Notes: a model not told the origin generated them from the letters alone. 64,000 bases of DNA from Asterias rubens (GCF_902459465.1 NC_047078.1:8518333-8582332); one strand, 5' to 3'; shown: positions 53,815-63,990, counted from the stretch's first letter. Made by a program: numbers and translations.

Positions 53815-54475
53815 AAGTAACAATGGATTCTGAATTTCTTGCTCGTTTTCCTGACAAATGTTGTAACATGAAACATTGTCATTAAAGATACAATAAAAGT
53901 TATAAGTGAAAGTTTGAAATGAATACAGTGTTTGCTTTCGAAGAAAACAGAAAAATATATAAATAAAAATGCGATATTATGTTCATAAAGAACTTCAAAC
54001 CCATCAATGTTAATCTAGGTAACATAAGTACACTAGGCGTGAGCGACTAGTGGAACTTATTACTTGACTAATTGCGATTTTGACGCTAGTCGTGACTAAT
54101 TTTTAATTTCCAAGATTCATTGCAGTAAATGATTGCCGACGACAAAATAATTATACACATGTACATGTAGTAAGATTCACTCTGAAAGGATTGAAGGATT
54201 GTGTCACTGATGTCTGATTGTGTTTCGCAAGTTAGTTATAAATAGTTGTAAGCAACACAACTGGTTCACCAAACAGGTAGCCGCAACTATTTTTGTAGTA
54301 GTCGGGGCGGCATGGTTTCCCCGAGATAAACGGTAGCCGCGCAAGTCGCCAAGGCTGCAGCATTCATAAACAGACATCATAGAAATTTGAATTTTCAATA
54401 CCCACCTTGTCATGCTTGTGAGTTGTGAAGATTCAATAATTCTTATTGGTCGACAGATAGTTCAGTCAGGCTTAC
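53815..54475. other. AT-rich, nothing recognised
   Basis: No gene or repeat-family signal was found. Confidence 0.3.
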
Positions 54476-54477
54476 CA

Positions 54478-54985
54478 AGATAAGTTTACAGAAAGTCATA
54501 TTCTACCTGCCAGGTAGATACACACATTGTGTTAAAGGCAGTGGACACTATTGGTAGTTACTCAAAATAATTATTAGCATAAATTCTTTATTGGTAACGA
54601 GTACTGGGGAGAGGTTGATAGTATAAAACATTGTGAGAAACGGCTCCCTCTGAAGTGACATAGTTTCCGTGAAAGAAGTAATTGTCCATGAATTTGATTT
54701 CGAGACCTCATGTTTAGAATTTGAGATCTCAAAATCAAGCATCTGAAAGCACACAACTTCGTGTAACAAGGGTGTTTTTTTCTCGCAACTTCGACAACCG
54801 ATTGAGCTCAAATTTTCACAGGTTTGTTATTTTGTGCATATGTTGAGAAACACCAACTGTGAAGGCTAGTCTTTAACAATTACCAATAGTGTCCAGTGTC
54901 TTTAATGCAAACCAAATATATATTGATACCTCACCATGCAATGCCTCAAACCCCATTAACAAACTCTACTTGGCAAGTAGATAAC
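54478..54985. mobile_element. GCGGTAACACC foldback copy split by a MITE
   Basis: TTCTACCTGCCAGGTAGATA...CACACATTGTG and GCAAACCAAATATATATTGA...CACCATGCAATGCC correspond to adjacent parts of 40749-41100. The MITE at 54532-54905 sits between them, at a TTAA. Confidence 0.8.
54532..54905 (-). mobile_element. TTAA MITE family A1 inserted in a foldback
   Basis: TTAAAGGCAGTGGACACTAT ... AGTGTCCAGTGTCTTTAA, TTAA on both sides. The hairpin is partly eroded (TGAGATCTCAAAATC). Confidence 0.9.
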
Positions 54986-55078
54986 TTGGTGTTTACATAA
55001 TATTTTCAGATAAAGATTACACAATTTCATTTTAGGGTCTTACCAAAGTTTGACTCTACCCCTGATGACTGCACATCA

Positions 55079-55292
55079 TCAGGGCCCAATTTCATGGCTC
55101 TGCTTGGCGCCAGATTTCTGCGCTGGCTGTGTTGGCCTAGAATGCCAAGTAACATGGACAATATCCATGCGCATAAGCCAAATTTCCCCCCTAACCTATG
55201 AAATTCACTTGACATAAGCAAAGAATTCCCTGCTTCCGCAAGCGCCGATTCATTGCATACGATATAAGCATAGGCATGAAATTTGGCCCTGA
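55079..55292. repeat. inverted repeat with AGGGCCCAATTTCATGGCT ends
   Basis: CAGGGCCCAATTTCATGGCT faces GGCATGAAATTTGGCCCTG. It may be a variant of the CTTAGCAA family, which also ends in CCCAATTTCATA. Confidence 0.6.
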
Positions 55293-55337
55293 ATGAGTGG
55301 TCATCGCTACAATCAGATTGTGGGGATTTCCTTTTAA

Positions 55338-55535
55338 ATGGATTTGAATTACTTTTTCAAATGTAAATTCACAAACCATGATGTCATAATTAATTTTGTA
55401 CTTATATTGACAAAAACAAATCAAGTTAAAAAATGTTCATGAATGGATTTGAACAACTTTTAAATTACAAATGTGCAAACCTTGATGTCATAATTAATTG
55501 TATGCATACATTGACAAAAGACAAAACAATTTCAA
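55338..55535. repeat. two-copy diverged tandem repeat (~103 bp)
   Basis: ATGGATTTGAA..ACTTTT, CAAACC.TGATGTCATAATT and TATTGACAAAA.ACAAA recur in order in 55338-55430 and 55441-55535. Confidence 0.7.
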
Positions 55536-55905
55536 AAGGTTTTTCATAATTCACAATTTTTTAAAACCTGTTCACATGTGTTGATATTTACAGTGCTCGA
55601 TACATGGTTCAATAAATATTTATAAACACACAATAAAATTGATGATGTTATCATTCAAGAATAGGCATTGCAAATATGGGACAGCATAAAGCAACTGTCT
55701 CAATAGTCCGAGGAATTCAAATGTAAATGGTAACTTGTGATCAAGCACATCATTGTACCATCTCAACATTCAAATCTAACACCCAAATGGTTTATTGTTG
55801 ACATAAAACTGCCAACAGGATTTCACAAAACTGTTGAACATGTAGATACAATTCTTTATATGAGGTATCATCGTTCTGTACAAAAACACTGTGCGTCAAG
55901 TGGTC

Positions 55906-56103
55906 TAAAGCCCCTTTCACATTAGAGCAAATAAGCATGGGTCCCCTGCTAAATTGTAGCATGGTTGTACAAATACAAAATGTACAATTTTCTTCTGTCC
56001 AAGGTCCCTTGACGAATCTTGTCAAATATTGCTACGTTTTACAACCATGCTAAAATTTAGCAAAGGACCCCTGTTGAATTACTGTCGTGTGAATAGGGCT
56101 TAA
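55906..56103. mobile_element. foldback MITE, AGCCCTATTCACACGAC ends
   Basis: TAAAGCCCCTTTCACATTAG...GGTCCCCTGCTAAATTGTAG faces TAAAATTTAGCAAAGGACCC...GTGTGAATAGGGCTTAA. Arms about 65 bp. Confidence 0.82.
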
Positions 56104-56316
56104 CCCGATTGAGGCGCAAGACATAAAACTTACATGTACATACAACATACAGACCTTCTATGCAAGGGAGGATCTCACTGAATAATAAAGCACCTGAAGG
56201 GCGCGTCGTTTATGAGTTGAATTTGGAACAGTTGCAAGACCAACTTGCCACACTGCTGGATTGAAATTTATAATGTTGAAAGTTTGGATTTTGTTAAAAT
56301 GTAAAACCAAGTTTAT

Positions 56317-56687
56317 TTAAAGCCATTATACACTTTCGGTAAACAGTATTGTCCAAGTCCCACACTTCGTGTATCACAACTTATATATAAAATAACAATC
56401 CTGTGGAAATTTAGGCTCATTCGGACATCGGAGTCGGGAGAAAATAACGGGAAAACCCACTCCTGTTTTCGCGCGTTTCGCCGTGTCATGACATGTGTTT
56501 ATAACAAATTCGTAATTCTCCCTAACAAGAATTTATATTGTTTTACCGTTTTCTCAGAATGTAAAGCATTTCATGGACTAATATTTCAAGAAAAGTCTTT
56601 CACCATTACCTTCTGTAAACCCTGTAAATTATTTGTAAATCTGTGAACTTTTTTTTTTTCTGTACCGAAAGGGTCCAATGGCTTTAA
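56317..56687 (+). mobile_element. TTAA element family C, full length
   Basis: TTAAAGCCATTATACACTTT ... CCGAAAGGGTCCAATGGCTTTAA in pieces; the ends are inverted and flanked by TTAA. The interior has CGCGCGTTTCGCCGTGTCAT. Confidence 0.88.
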
Positions 56688-57462
56688 TGAAAAAATAAAA
56701 ATGTAAACAAAATAAAATAACAAAATGGAAATTTCTTAATGTTACCAAAATTTCAAAGAGCTTAACACAAAAACAAACTTGAAGGTGTTATTTACATACT
56801 CAACGCCATCTAGAAGTTTTGTTGTAAAAAAAAAATCCTTAAAAAAAATTCCTTATATCAGCATGATCACGAAAGATAAGATGGATAAAATTGACAATTA
56901 ACCGTCCTAAATTTCAACAACAAAAATATTTATTTTGACATTTTACCGTTAAAAATTACTTTTCGATGGAGTGTTGTTCGAACCCAATACAAATATCTGT
57001 AAACATTTAATGCCCGTATAAACTTACCAATTATATTAATTAGACAAATCTACAACTGTGCGTAGCTCCAATGCCGTTCATGATAACTTAATTCATAATA
57101 CTTTGTAAGTTTGTGGTTCCAATCCACACCTTGTAATATACGAAACAACGCCTCTTTATTAATGATTCAGCCACAAAAAATTCAAGCCTGGAACTTTGTT
57201 CAAGTTTTATCCAAACGTCTTAGCAGGGGTCGAAAATGGACATAGCCTGCTAGCCTGAGACTACCAGATTTACAGCCGGGCTACTCATTTTTCCAGTTTG
57301 ATAGCCAGGTGGGCTAGTTGAAATATAATGCAACAATCAACATCACAAACAACAATGAGCGGTGCTGATGGTATTGTTAAATGAAATACTGTCGGTGAGA
57401 AATTTGTGCCGTGACTCGAGACGTAATGTGTTTTACAGGCTACCAAAATCTCTTTGGAGTGG
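56688..57462. other. AT-rich, nothing recognised
   Basis: Around 57105-57135 there is a weak tRNA-like phrase (GTTTGTGGTTCCAATCCACA). No gene signal was seen. Confidence 0.3.
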
Positions 57463-57865
57463 ATTTCACAAAGAGTTACATGTTAGACTACATTAGTCTT
57501 ATCTCGAGTTAGGACTAACCTTAAGTTTTCAATATAATAATAATATAATTTTGGGGGCTATACTCATCCTTCCTCGCAGCTAAGAGCTGAATTGGGCTAT
57601 ATTGTGTTCGAGAAGCAGGCATGCAATTATGACCAAAGAGCACAGCAGAGATCAGGAAACTGGGAGGAAACTGGATGGTCTGGAAAACCTATGTGGCACA
57701 GCAGAGAACCAACGCACAAATCAACTTACATTTTATGGCCCTGGCCGGGAATCGAACTGGGGTAACCTTGGTGAAAGGCGAGCACTTTGAGCACAAGCCA
57801 ACCATGCCACCCAATATCTCCTAGGACTAGTCCTAACTCTTTGTGAAATCGACTTTGTGAAATGG
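57463..57865. mobile_element. TAGGACG foldback element split by a reversed SINE
   Basis: Left: GTGGATTTCACAAAGAGTTA...CGAGTTAGGACTAACC. Right: CTCCTAGGACTAGTCCTAAC...TTTGTGAAATCGAC. It has the same host element and the same SINE as 43204-43715, in opposite SINE orientation. Confidence 0.7.
57535..57815 (-). mobile_element. tRNA-derived SINE, minus strand, internally deleted
   Basis: Starts with the reversed tail (AATAATAATATAATTTTGGG), has CTCGCAGCTAAGAGCTGAAT, and ends with the head (GGCCGGGAATCGAACTGGGG ... CAAGCCAACCATGCCACCC). Confidence 0.8.
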
Positions 57866-58437
57866 GCTACTAAAAATTCTGGGTTACTAGCCCTGCTGAC
57901 TACCATAAACATACACTTAATTTTGACCCTTGCTACGAGTCATGTCGCACACCGAAATCTACTAACCCAACCAGTTCCAAAACAATCTCCACAGGAGATA
58001 CAATATAGACATTTATGTTTTCTTGAGGAGCATAAAACATCATTAGAAAAATAATGTATAGAAGGTTATCTTCCTTGTGCATGCAGTTCATTTGGTTGCT
58101 ACAAGAAAATTTAACTGTGTGGACCCACAGCAGATTATTTACATATAATGACCATATAATTTTCTTTAAAATCTTTTAAAGATTAAAAGCAAACATCTAT
58201 TATCTACTGGTGCACTTGGTGCTTAACAATAATACACAATTTATGATTTCAGTGAAGTATATTAACATTAACTTTCTATTCTAAAATCACTATACAAAAA
58301 GATAACCATTTTGTGTAAAAGAAAATTCAATATGGGACATCAGATTTCTCAATGTTTAAAAAAGTTCAATTAATTGCTCCTACATGTTTTACCCAAAAAT
58401 TTTAAGTTAAATATTTTTGGGAGGTTGAAAAAAAAAT
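57866..58437. other. AT-rich, nothing recognised
   Basis: No gene or repeat-family signal was found. Confidence 0.3.
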
Positions 58438-58735
58438 TGACTATAGGAGTAGGATTCGAACCAACGACCTTCGGATTAACGTGCCGGCGCTCTACCAACT
58501 GAGCTACATGTATCTAGCACTATGTTGGCGGTGTCCCTATTTTGTCAATATCTTTGTTCGGGGGTGCCAGTCAGAAGCCATACAACCGTTCTGACTGACA
58601 CCCCCGAACAAAGATATTGACAAAATAGGGACACCGCCAACATAGGGCTAGATAGCTCAGTTGGTAGAGCGCCGGCACGTTAATCCAGAGGCTGTTGGTT
58701 CGAATTCCACTCTAGTCAATTCTTTGTTCAACCCA
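58438..58735. mobile_element. head-to-head pair of tRNA-like elements (foldback)
   Basis: Each arm (58438-58580 and 58592-58730) carries a tRNA-Asn-like segment. Right arm, plus strand: TAGCTCAGTTGGTAGAGCGC, then GGCACGTTAATCC with a GTT anticodon position, then GTTGGTTCGAATTCCAC. Base 33 is C rather than T, so it is not a functional tRNA. The arms also share GGGACACCGCCAACATA and CCCCGAACAAAGATATTGAC. Solo relatives lie at 7405 and 19400. Confidence 0.85.
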
Positions 58736-59156
58736 AAAAATCATTTCAAAATTTACCCAGTCAGTTTCCCTTGTGGTTTACATTAAATATTTTTTAACTG
58801 AAAACCTGATCTTGATTTTCTTTGAACTCTAGGCCTATGTCTCAACATGCTATCTCCCAATGATAGAGCACCAGATTTAGACTATTGAGTCACACTAATT
58901 GCAAAAGTTTGTTTTATTGTTGATTCTTGTTTATTGGGTGATTATTGATGACATATCCAAAATCGGACAAGAGATTCAAGCCAGAAGTGACCTAATTTGC
59001 ATATTTAAATTAGGTGGTAATTATCAATCTTTAAGGTCAATTGTCTCTAAAACTATTCATTTTATTGATAAGGTTTGTGTTAGAGGTGAATAGAAACCTA
59101 ATCTTTAGAATCTAAAAAACATATTTGTACACTCGATTGACCCTTTCCAAATAACT

Positions 59157-59337
59157 AGGTCAAAGGTCAAGGGGTCAAACATGCGTTTAAGTGGTTTTCT
59201 CTACCATTCTACTCAAATGCATTGTATGTGGTACCATGACAGTGTAATAAATAATTATTGAATTATTTAGGTTGAATGATTCCACCCTGTCCCAAATGAC
59301 CTATATAGTCATCATCTAGGTCAAAGGTCAAAGGTCA
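59157..59337 (+). promoter_or_regulatory. AGGTCA direct repeats (DR1-like) in the left arm
   Basis: AGGTCAAAGGTCA at 59157-59169 and three AGGTCA half-sites, each one base apart, at 59318-59337. The reverse forms are in the right arm (TGACCTTTGACCT at 61494-61506, a weaker one near 61278). DR1 sites are known HNF4/RXR-type binding sequences. Function here is not shown. Confidence 0.6.
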
Positions 59338-59764
59338 GCAAATATAATTTGACCACTTAGTTGCGATGCGCCCTAAACAGCAAAGCTTGTTTCATAGCGA
59401 TTTAGCATCCGCATGTGCAGACTGGAGTGTATCAGAAAATTTTGCAAAGTACTTGAATTTTATGTTTGGTTTGTCATGGAACTCAGCAAGTTGTAAGAGA
59501 ATCCTGTGATGAAGCTCAGCTACATTTATAAGGATGTCAAGCAAACACCGGGGCGATAGCTTCTCTAATAACCTCCAAGGTAGTTTTTAAGTATGAGCAA
59601 AATAACCATTGACGGTAGTAGAGAGGACCTATGCTGGTAAACACGGTCAACTTTTATGCTCAGTGGGAAAGTGTATGGTGGATGGTGCTCTACATGATAC
59701 AATTCTTGTGAAGAAGATGACCCCACAAAAACAGTATAGTTAACAGTGCTCTGAGGAAGTTAAA

Positions 59765-60300
59765 TGAGGCATCAATGGTAGAGGCAGCAACAAGGGAGGC
59801 ACAAGTCGGGAGAAACAGGGGGTGGGACAACACCTAGAAAGGTACCAGCTGGAGAGGCAACAATGAGGGGCAACAACAGCGGATCGAGGCAACAACACCA
59901 GGGAGGCAACAACAGGCGGGCAACAACAGGGGGGCAACAACTAGGGAGGCACAGGTTGGGAGGTAACAATGGGAGGCATCAGAGAGGAGGATGAACCAGC
60001 GGGGGGAGGCAACACCTGAGGAGGTACCAGCTGGGGACACGTCGGGAGGCAAAAATAGGGGAGGCAACAACAGGGTAGGCAACGGGAGGCAACAAAAGGG
60101 GAGACAATCAGAGGAGGCAACATCAGGGGAGTCAACAACTGAGGAGGCACTGGCGGGAGAGGCAGACAATGGGGGAGGCAACAATTTAGGACCAAACAAC
60201 TGGGGATGCAACAACAAGGGGCTGGGGGGGTCGACACAATAACGGCGGAGGCAACAGTGGGGAGGCAACAATGGTTGAGGCAACCGGGGAGGCAACTAAC
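59765..60300. repeat. purine-rich minisatellite, GGGAGGCAACAAC units
   Basis: More than 30 variants of GGGGAGGCAACAA, 12-18 bp each, nearly lacking T on the plus strand. The minus strand reads as Cys/Pro/Leu-rich open frames, which are products of the repeat. The many GGG runs could form quadruplexes. Confidence 0.9.
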
Positions 60301-60647
60301 ACTAATACCTAAAGAGCGTGGTCTAAGCACACGTGGAGAGCGGGATGGGTGAGGAATACACAACGAACAAAGTTGCTGCTGACGATGCCTGACTCAGATA
60401 GAAACAGAGATGGAGAAGCTGAGTAGCTACGACAAAGCAACAAGCCAAATCAGTCTAGAACAATGAAGTAAGATATGGCAGAGACGGCAATCACTATTGA
60501 GTACCTAGATAGGGATTTCAAAAAAATATCCATCTCTATGACATCAGGCATCGCATCAAGTGTGTCTATCGTCTATGTATGGTGGCTGTTTTCTTCAACG
60601 TTTGCCATGGACACAGGGACAAACGTACAGACAGAGAACTATAATAT

Positions 60648-60886
60648 ATATAGAAAAGTTTGCGGTAACACCATGTAATAACAATCTCTCAATGAGTTGG
60701 GGTGGTTCTGAAAAGAACCGTTGGATTAACTCGACGTTTCGATCAGTATGCTCTGATCGTCTTCTGGGAGAAGACGATCAGAGCATACTGATCGAAACGT
60801 CGAGTTAATCCAACGGTTCTTTTCAGAACCACCCCAACTCATTGAGAGATTGTTATTACATGGTGTTACCGCAAACTTTTCTATAT
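60648..60886. mobile_element. near-perfect foldback with a histone stem-loop in each arm
   Basis: 239-bp palindrome centred on 60767 (CTTCTGGGAGAAG). Each arm has GTTTGCGGTAACACCATG, CAATCTCTCAATGAGTTGGG, then GGTTCTGAAAAGAACC (60704-60719, and its complement at 60815-60830), then ACTCGACGTTTCGATCAGTA. Read outward, each stem-loop is GGTTCTTTTCAGAACC followed by ACCCCA, the histone-type 3' flank. No ORF is present. Confidence 0.93.
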
Positions 60887-61811
60887 CTTACTTCCACCAT
60901 GCAAAGTTTCAAATCCTACTTAACTATAATATACATCGGCATAATGAAACTATATCAGGCCACCCCTGCTGCAGTTTTTACAAACACCTAAAAGAAACCA
61001 CAATGACGTAGTAAATCTTCAGCCAAAGTCAGAATAAACCTTGATTTGCGGCCACTCAACATGGTTGCAAAGAATCTCAAAGTGTCACAACCAAATAACC
61101 ACACCCAACATTTGATGATTCAAGGTATACAGGGTTTACATGCAGACCAAAGTGTACAACGACAATGTACATGGAAACCTGATGATCTGGGGGGAGGGGG
61201 TGAAGGTTTGCTACCAGAGAAAAGGGAGAACAATCCAGCTCTGATCGGTTTTTGAAACACATATGAAGTTGACACCTTGACCTTTGACTCAGCTGGTTAA
61301 AAAGGTCATTTGAGTGAATTTTATTTCATTGAATGTCGTTGATAGAGGTCAATTGGTACAGGGGGAATCTTTCAACCCGAATATAATTCATTCATGGTAT
61401 TTATTACACTGTCATGATATGCCATGCTATGCCATGCAAATGCATTTGAGTGGAAAAAGCAATTAAACGCATGTTTAACCCCTTGACCTTTGACCTAGTT
61501 ATTTGGAAAGGGTCAATCGAGTATACAAATATGTTTTTTAGATTCTAAAGGTCAGATTTCTATTCACCTCTAACACAAACCTTGTTCATAAAATGAATAG
61601 TTTTAGAGATAATTGACCTTAAAGATTGCTAATTACCCCCTAATTTAAATATGCAAATTAGGTCACTTCTAGCTTGAATCTCTTGTCCGATTTTGGATAT
61701 GTCATCAATAACCACCCAATAAACAAGAATCAACAATAAAACAAACTTTTGCAATTTGTGTGACTCATTATGAATTTTTTTTCTAAATCTGGTCCTCTAT
61801 GAGATACAAGT

Positions 61812-61975
61812 CACAATTATATTACCTCTTTCTCAGTTGCGACGTAGTACACGTACTTCAGAGGGAGCCATTTCTCACAATGTTTTTTTTTGTATACTAC
61901 CAACAGCTCTTCACTGAAGTAAGTCCATGCTGTCAATTATTTTGAGCAATTACCAATAGTGTCCAGTGCCTTTAA
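61812..61975 (+). mobile_element. TTAA MITE family A, right half
   Basis: ATTACCTCTTTCTCAGTTGC ... AGTGTCCAGTGCCTTTAA. Confidence 0.75.
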
Positions 61976-62027
61976 GATGAATCTTTAATGCTTTGACAAA
62001 CCTCAGCCCTGGGCAAGTCAGTCTTTA

Positions 62028-62065
62028 TGATCAAAATTATTTTGAGTAATTACCAATAGTGTCCA
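62028..62065 (+). mobile_element. TTAA MITE family A end fragment
   Basis: AATTATTTTGAGTAATTACC...AGTGTCCAC only. Confidence 0.7.
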
Positions 62066-62071
62066 CTAGAG

Positions 62072-62380
62072 CTCATCAATCATGTCAGTTGGTCGTTGAA
62101 GTTGCGAAAGAATGAAAGAAAAAACACCCTTGTGCCACCACGGTCACACGCAGTTGTGTGCTTTCAGATGCTTGATTTTGAGACCTCAAATTCTAAATCT
62201 GAGGTCTTGAAATCAAATTCGTGGAAAATCATTTTTCCTCAAAAAGTATGTCACTTCATCAGAGGGAGCCGTTTCTCACAATGTTTTATACTATCAACCT
62301 CTCCCAATTACTCGTTACCAAGTAAGGTTTTTTGCTAATAATTATTTTGAGTATTTATCAATAGTGTCCAGTGCCTTTAA
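62072..62380 (+). mobile_element. TTAA MITE family A1, left end lost
   Basis: CAGTTGGTCGTTGAAGTTGC ... AGTGTCCAGTGCCTTTAA, with the hairpin GATTTTGAGACCTCA...TGAGGTCTTGAAATC. Confidence 0.82.
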
Positions 62381-62452
62381 GACTTCAGTTGAGATGTCGA
62401 ATAGACTTGAGGTAGGGGCGAGATTGACTTCCGTCCGATGATGACTATCTAA

Positions 62453-62572
62453 TCATAAATTAAACATTTCACAGAGTAGTGGGAGAATCTCTTTTCCCTG
62501 CAGCTTTAGGTTCATAATGTCCTCCATGTATTTCTCGGTGAGGTCTCGGACGTCCGTCAGCAGCATTATGGT
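62453..62572 (-). CDS. candidate terminal coding exon of an unidentified gene
   Basis: On the minus strand an acceptor GTTGCATCAACAG (62573-62585) is followed by 39 codons and TGA at 62453-62455. Codon use is GC3-rich, in clear contrast to the surroundings, and the peptide is amphipathic (TDVRDLTEKYMEDIMNLKLQ is part; it ends with a hydrophobic CEMFNL). The acceptor would be phase 0. I cannot name the family. The rest of the gene must lie at higher coordinates, beyond the repeats at 63 kb or outside the window. No AATAAA follows before the MITE at 62380. Confidence 0.5.
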   Translation of the reverse strand, partial: TIMLLTDVRDLTEKYMEDIMNLKLQGKEILPLLCEMFNL

Positions 62573-63055
62573 CTGTTGATGCAACAAAGGTATAAATCAT
62601 GTAAGATTTGAGGCATTGCAATAACACCATTTAAGGTCACATAAAAATAGAAACATGTTTAGCGTTCCCGCTTGCTTCCTTTTAAGAGGCCGATTTTTTC
62701 TAACGGTCTCATATGAACACAATCTGAAAATTAGTCAAGCTGGTTGTCTTTAAAAAATATGTTGGGGGGGGGGGGCCAATTTTCAAAAAAGCATGGCGCT
62801 ACAAAAAGGGATACATTTTAACGATCTAAGATGAAAACAATCAATTTTGAAAAATAGCCAAGTAGCCTTTTTTTCAAAAAGGCATCAACACTAAACATAT
62901 TTTATTTTTAATTTGACCTACTCTAAAAATCAGTCAAGCTACATTGTAAATGGGTTGTTTGTCAGAAATCAGTATGGAGAAACAAGCAGTCCAACAGGGG
63001 TGAAATTTTCAACGACAAAAATGTTTTGATATTGAAATGCCAAAATCTATTTTAC
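62573..63055. other. presumed intron, nothing recognised
   Basis: Contains a short poly-G run near 62764 and an eroded GCATTGCAATAACACCAT phrase near 62614 (foldback end). Confidence 0.3.
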
Positions 63056-63406
63056 TTAAAGGCACTGGATAATTATTAGCCTAAAACCTTACTTGAGAGC
63101 TGTTGATAGTATTGTGAGAAACGGCTCCCTCTGAAGTAACGTAGTTTTTGAGAAGGAAGTCATTTCTCACTAAAATATTTGAATTTGCTTTCAAGACCTC
63201 CGAATTTGATATGTAGGTCTCAAAATCAAGCATCTCAAAGCACACAACTTGTGCAACGAGGGCCTTTTTTTCCCCATTATTCTCTCGCAAATCTCATAAC
63301 CAATTGAGCTCAAATTTTCACAGGTTTGTTATTTTATGCATATGTTGAGATACACCAAGTGAGAAGACTGGTCTTTGACAACTACCAATAGTGTCCAGTG
63401 CCTTGA
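63056..63406 (-). mobile_element. TTAA MITE family A1
   Basis: TTAAAGGCACTGGATAATTA ... AGTGTCCAGTGCCTTGAA, with a short deletion after the left terminus and an eroded hairpin. Confidence 0.85.
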
Positions 63407-63510
63407 ACATTGGCAACTTCCTTCCTAATAAATAACATCAACTCAGTGGCAGTAGAGTTAATAATAATATCCCCTGTGTTTTTCTCTTTTTCTCATAAGA
63501 CTTGACCACT

Positions 63511-63716
63511 TTCAAAGGCAGTGGACACATCTGAAAGTACACAACTTCGTGTGACCATGTGTGACAAGGGTGTTTTTTTCTTCATAGTTATCACGTAACT
63601 CCGACGGCCAATCAAACTCAAACTTTCACAGGTTTGTTATTTTTATGTACATGTTGAGGTACATCAAGTTAGAAGACTGGATTTTGACAATTACCAATAG
63701 TGTCCACTGCCTTTAA
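63511..63716 (-). mobile_element. TTAA MITE family A, left-internal deletion
   Basis: AAAGGCAGTGGACACATCTG ... AGTGTCCACTGCCTTTAA. Confidence 0.85.
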
Positions 63717-63786
63717 AAAAGCTAAAACTTCTACAGGTAAATTGAATTTGATACATCTTCATTCACAGTGAGTAGGGATTCATGTC

Positions 63787-63990
63787 ATGGCCGAACACTT
63801 AACCTACAAAAGGTATCCAAACCCTTTCAATAAAGAGGCCAAGTTCGCTATTAATAATATTCCTAATGGCAAGACAGTCGTGGCAAGCCCATTCAAGAAA
63901 AAGTACAAAGTCAATAACCCTCAACGACTCTTTCACAACCATCAAATAAGTGGGGAAAAAACACATTATACTGCACTTTCCGGATCTTAA
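63787..63990 (+). other. 67-codon Lys/Asn-rich ORF, doubtful
   Basis: Starts MAEHLTYKRYPNPFNKEAKF and ends ALSGS. No domain is recognised. Composition follows the local AT-rich background, so it may be chance. Confidence 0.15.

Larger units (their letters stand above)
58858..61808. mobile_element. ~3-kb element with ~0.5-kb inverted termini
   Basis: Arms 58858-59340 and 61268-61808 are inverted copies sharing CACCAGATTTAG, GATGACATATCCAAAATCGG, AAGTGACCTAATTTGCATAT and AGGTCAAAGGTCAAGGGGTC. Between them lie 1.9 kb without a credible ORF: a purine-rich minisatellite and a perfect foldback. The long arms and lack of coding are reminiscent of sea-urchin TU or Drosophila FB elements (inference). 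A clear target duplication was not found. Confidence 0.75.

Noticed and set aside
58640-58725. tRNA-Asn gene
   Set aside because: The cloverleaf is incomplete (mismatch at the base of the anticodon loop, C at position 33), and it is part of a repeated foldback element.
59740-60363. Long minus-strand Cys/Pro/Leu-rich ORFs (up to 153 aa) and a plus-strand Gly/Asn-rich ORF
   Set aside because: They are products of the GGGAGGCAACAAC minisatellite, which lacks stops in several frames. No conserved domain.
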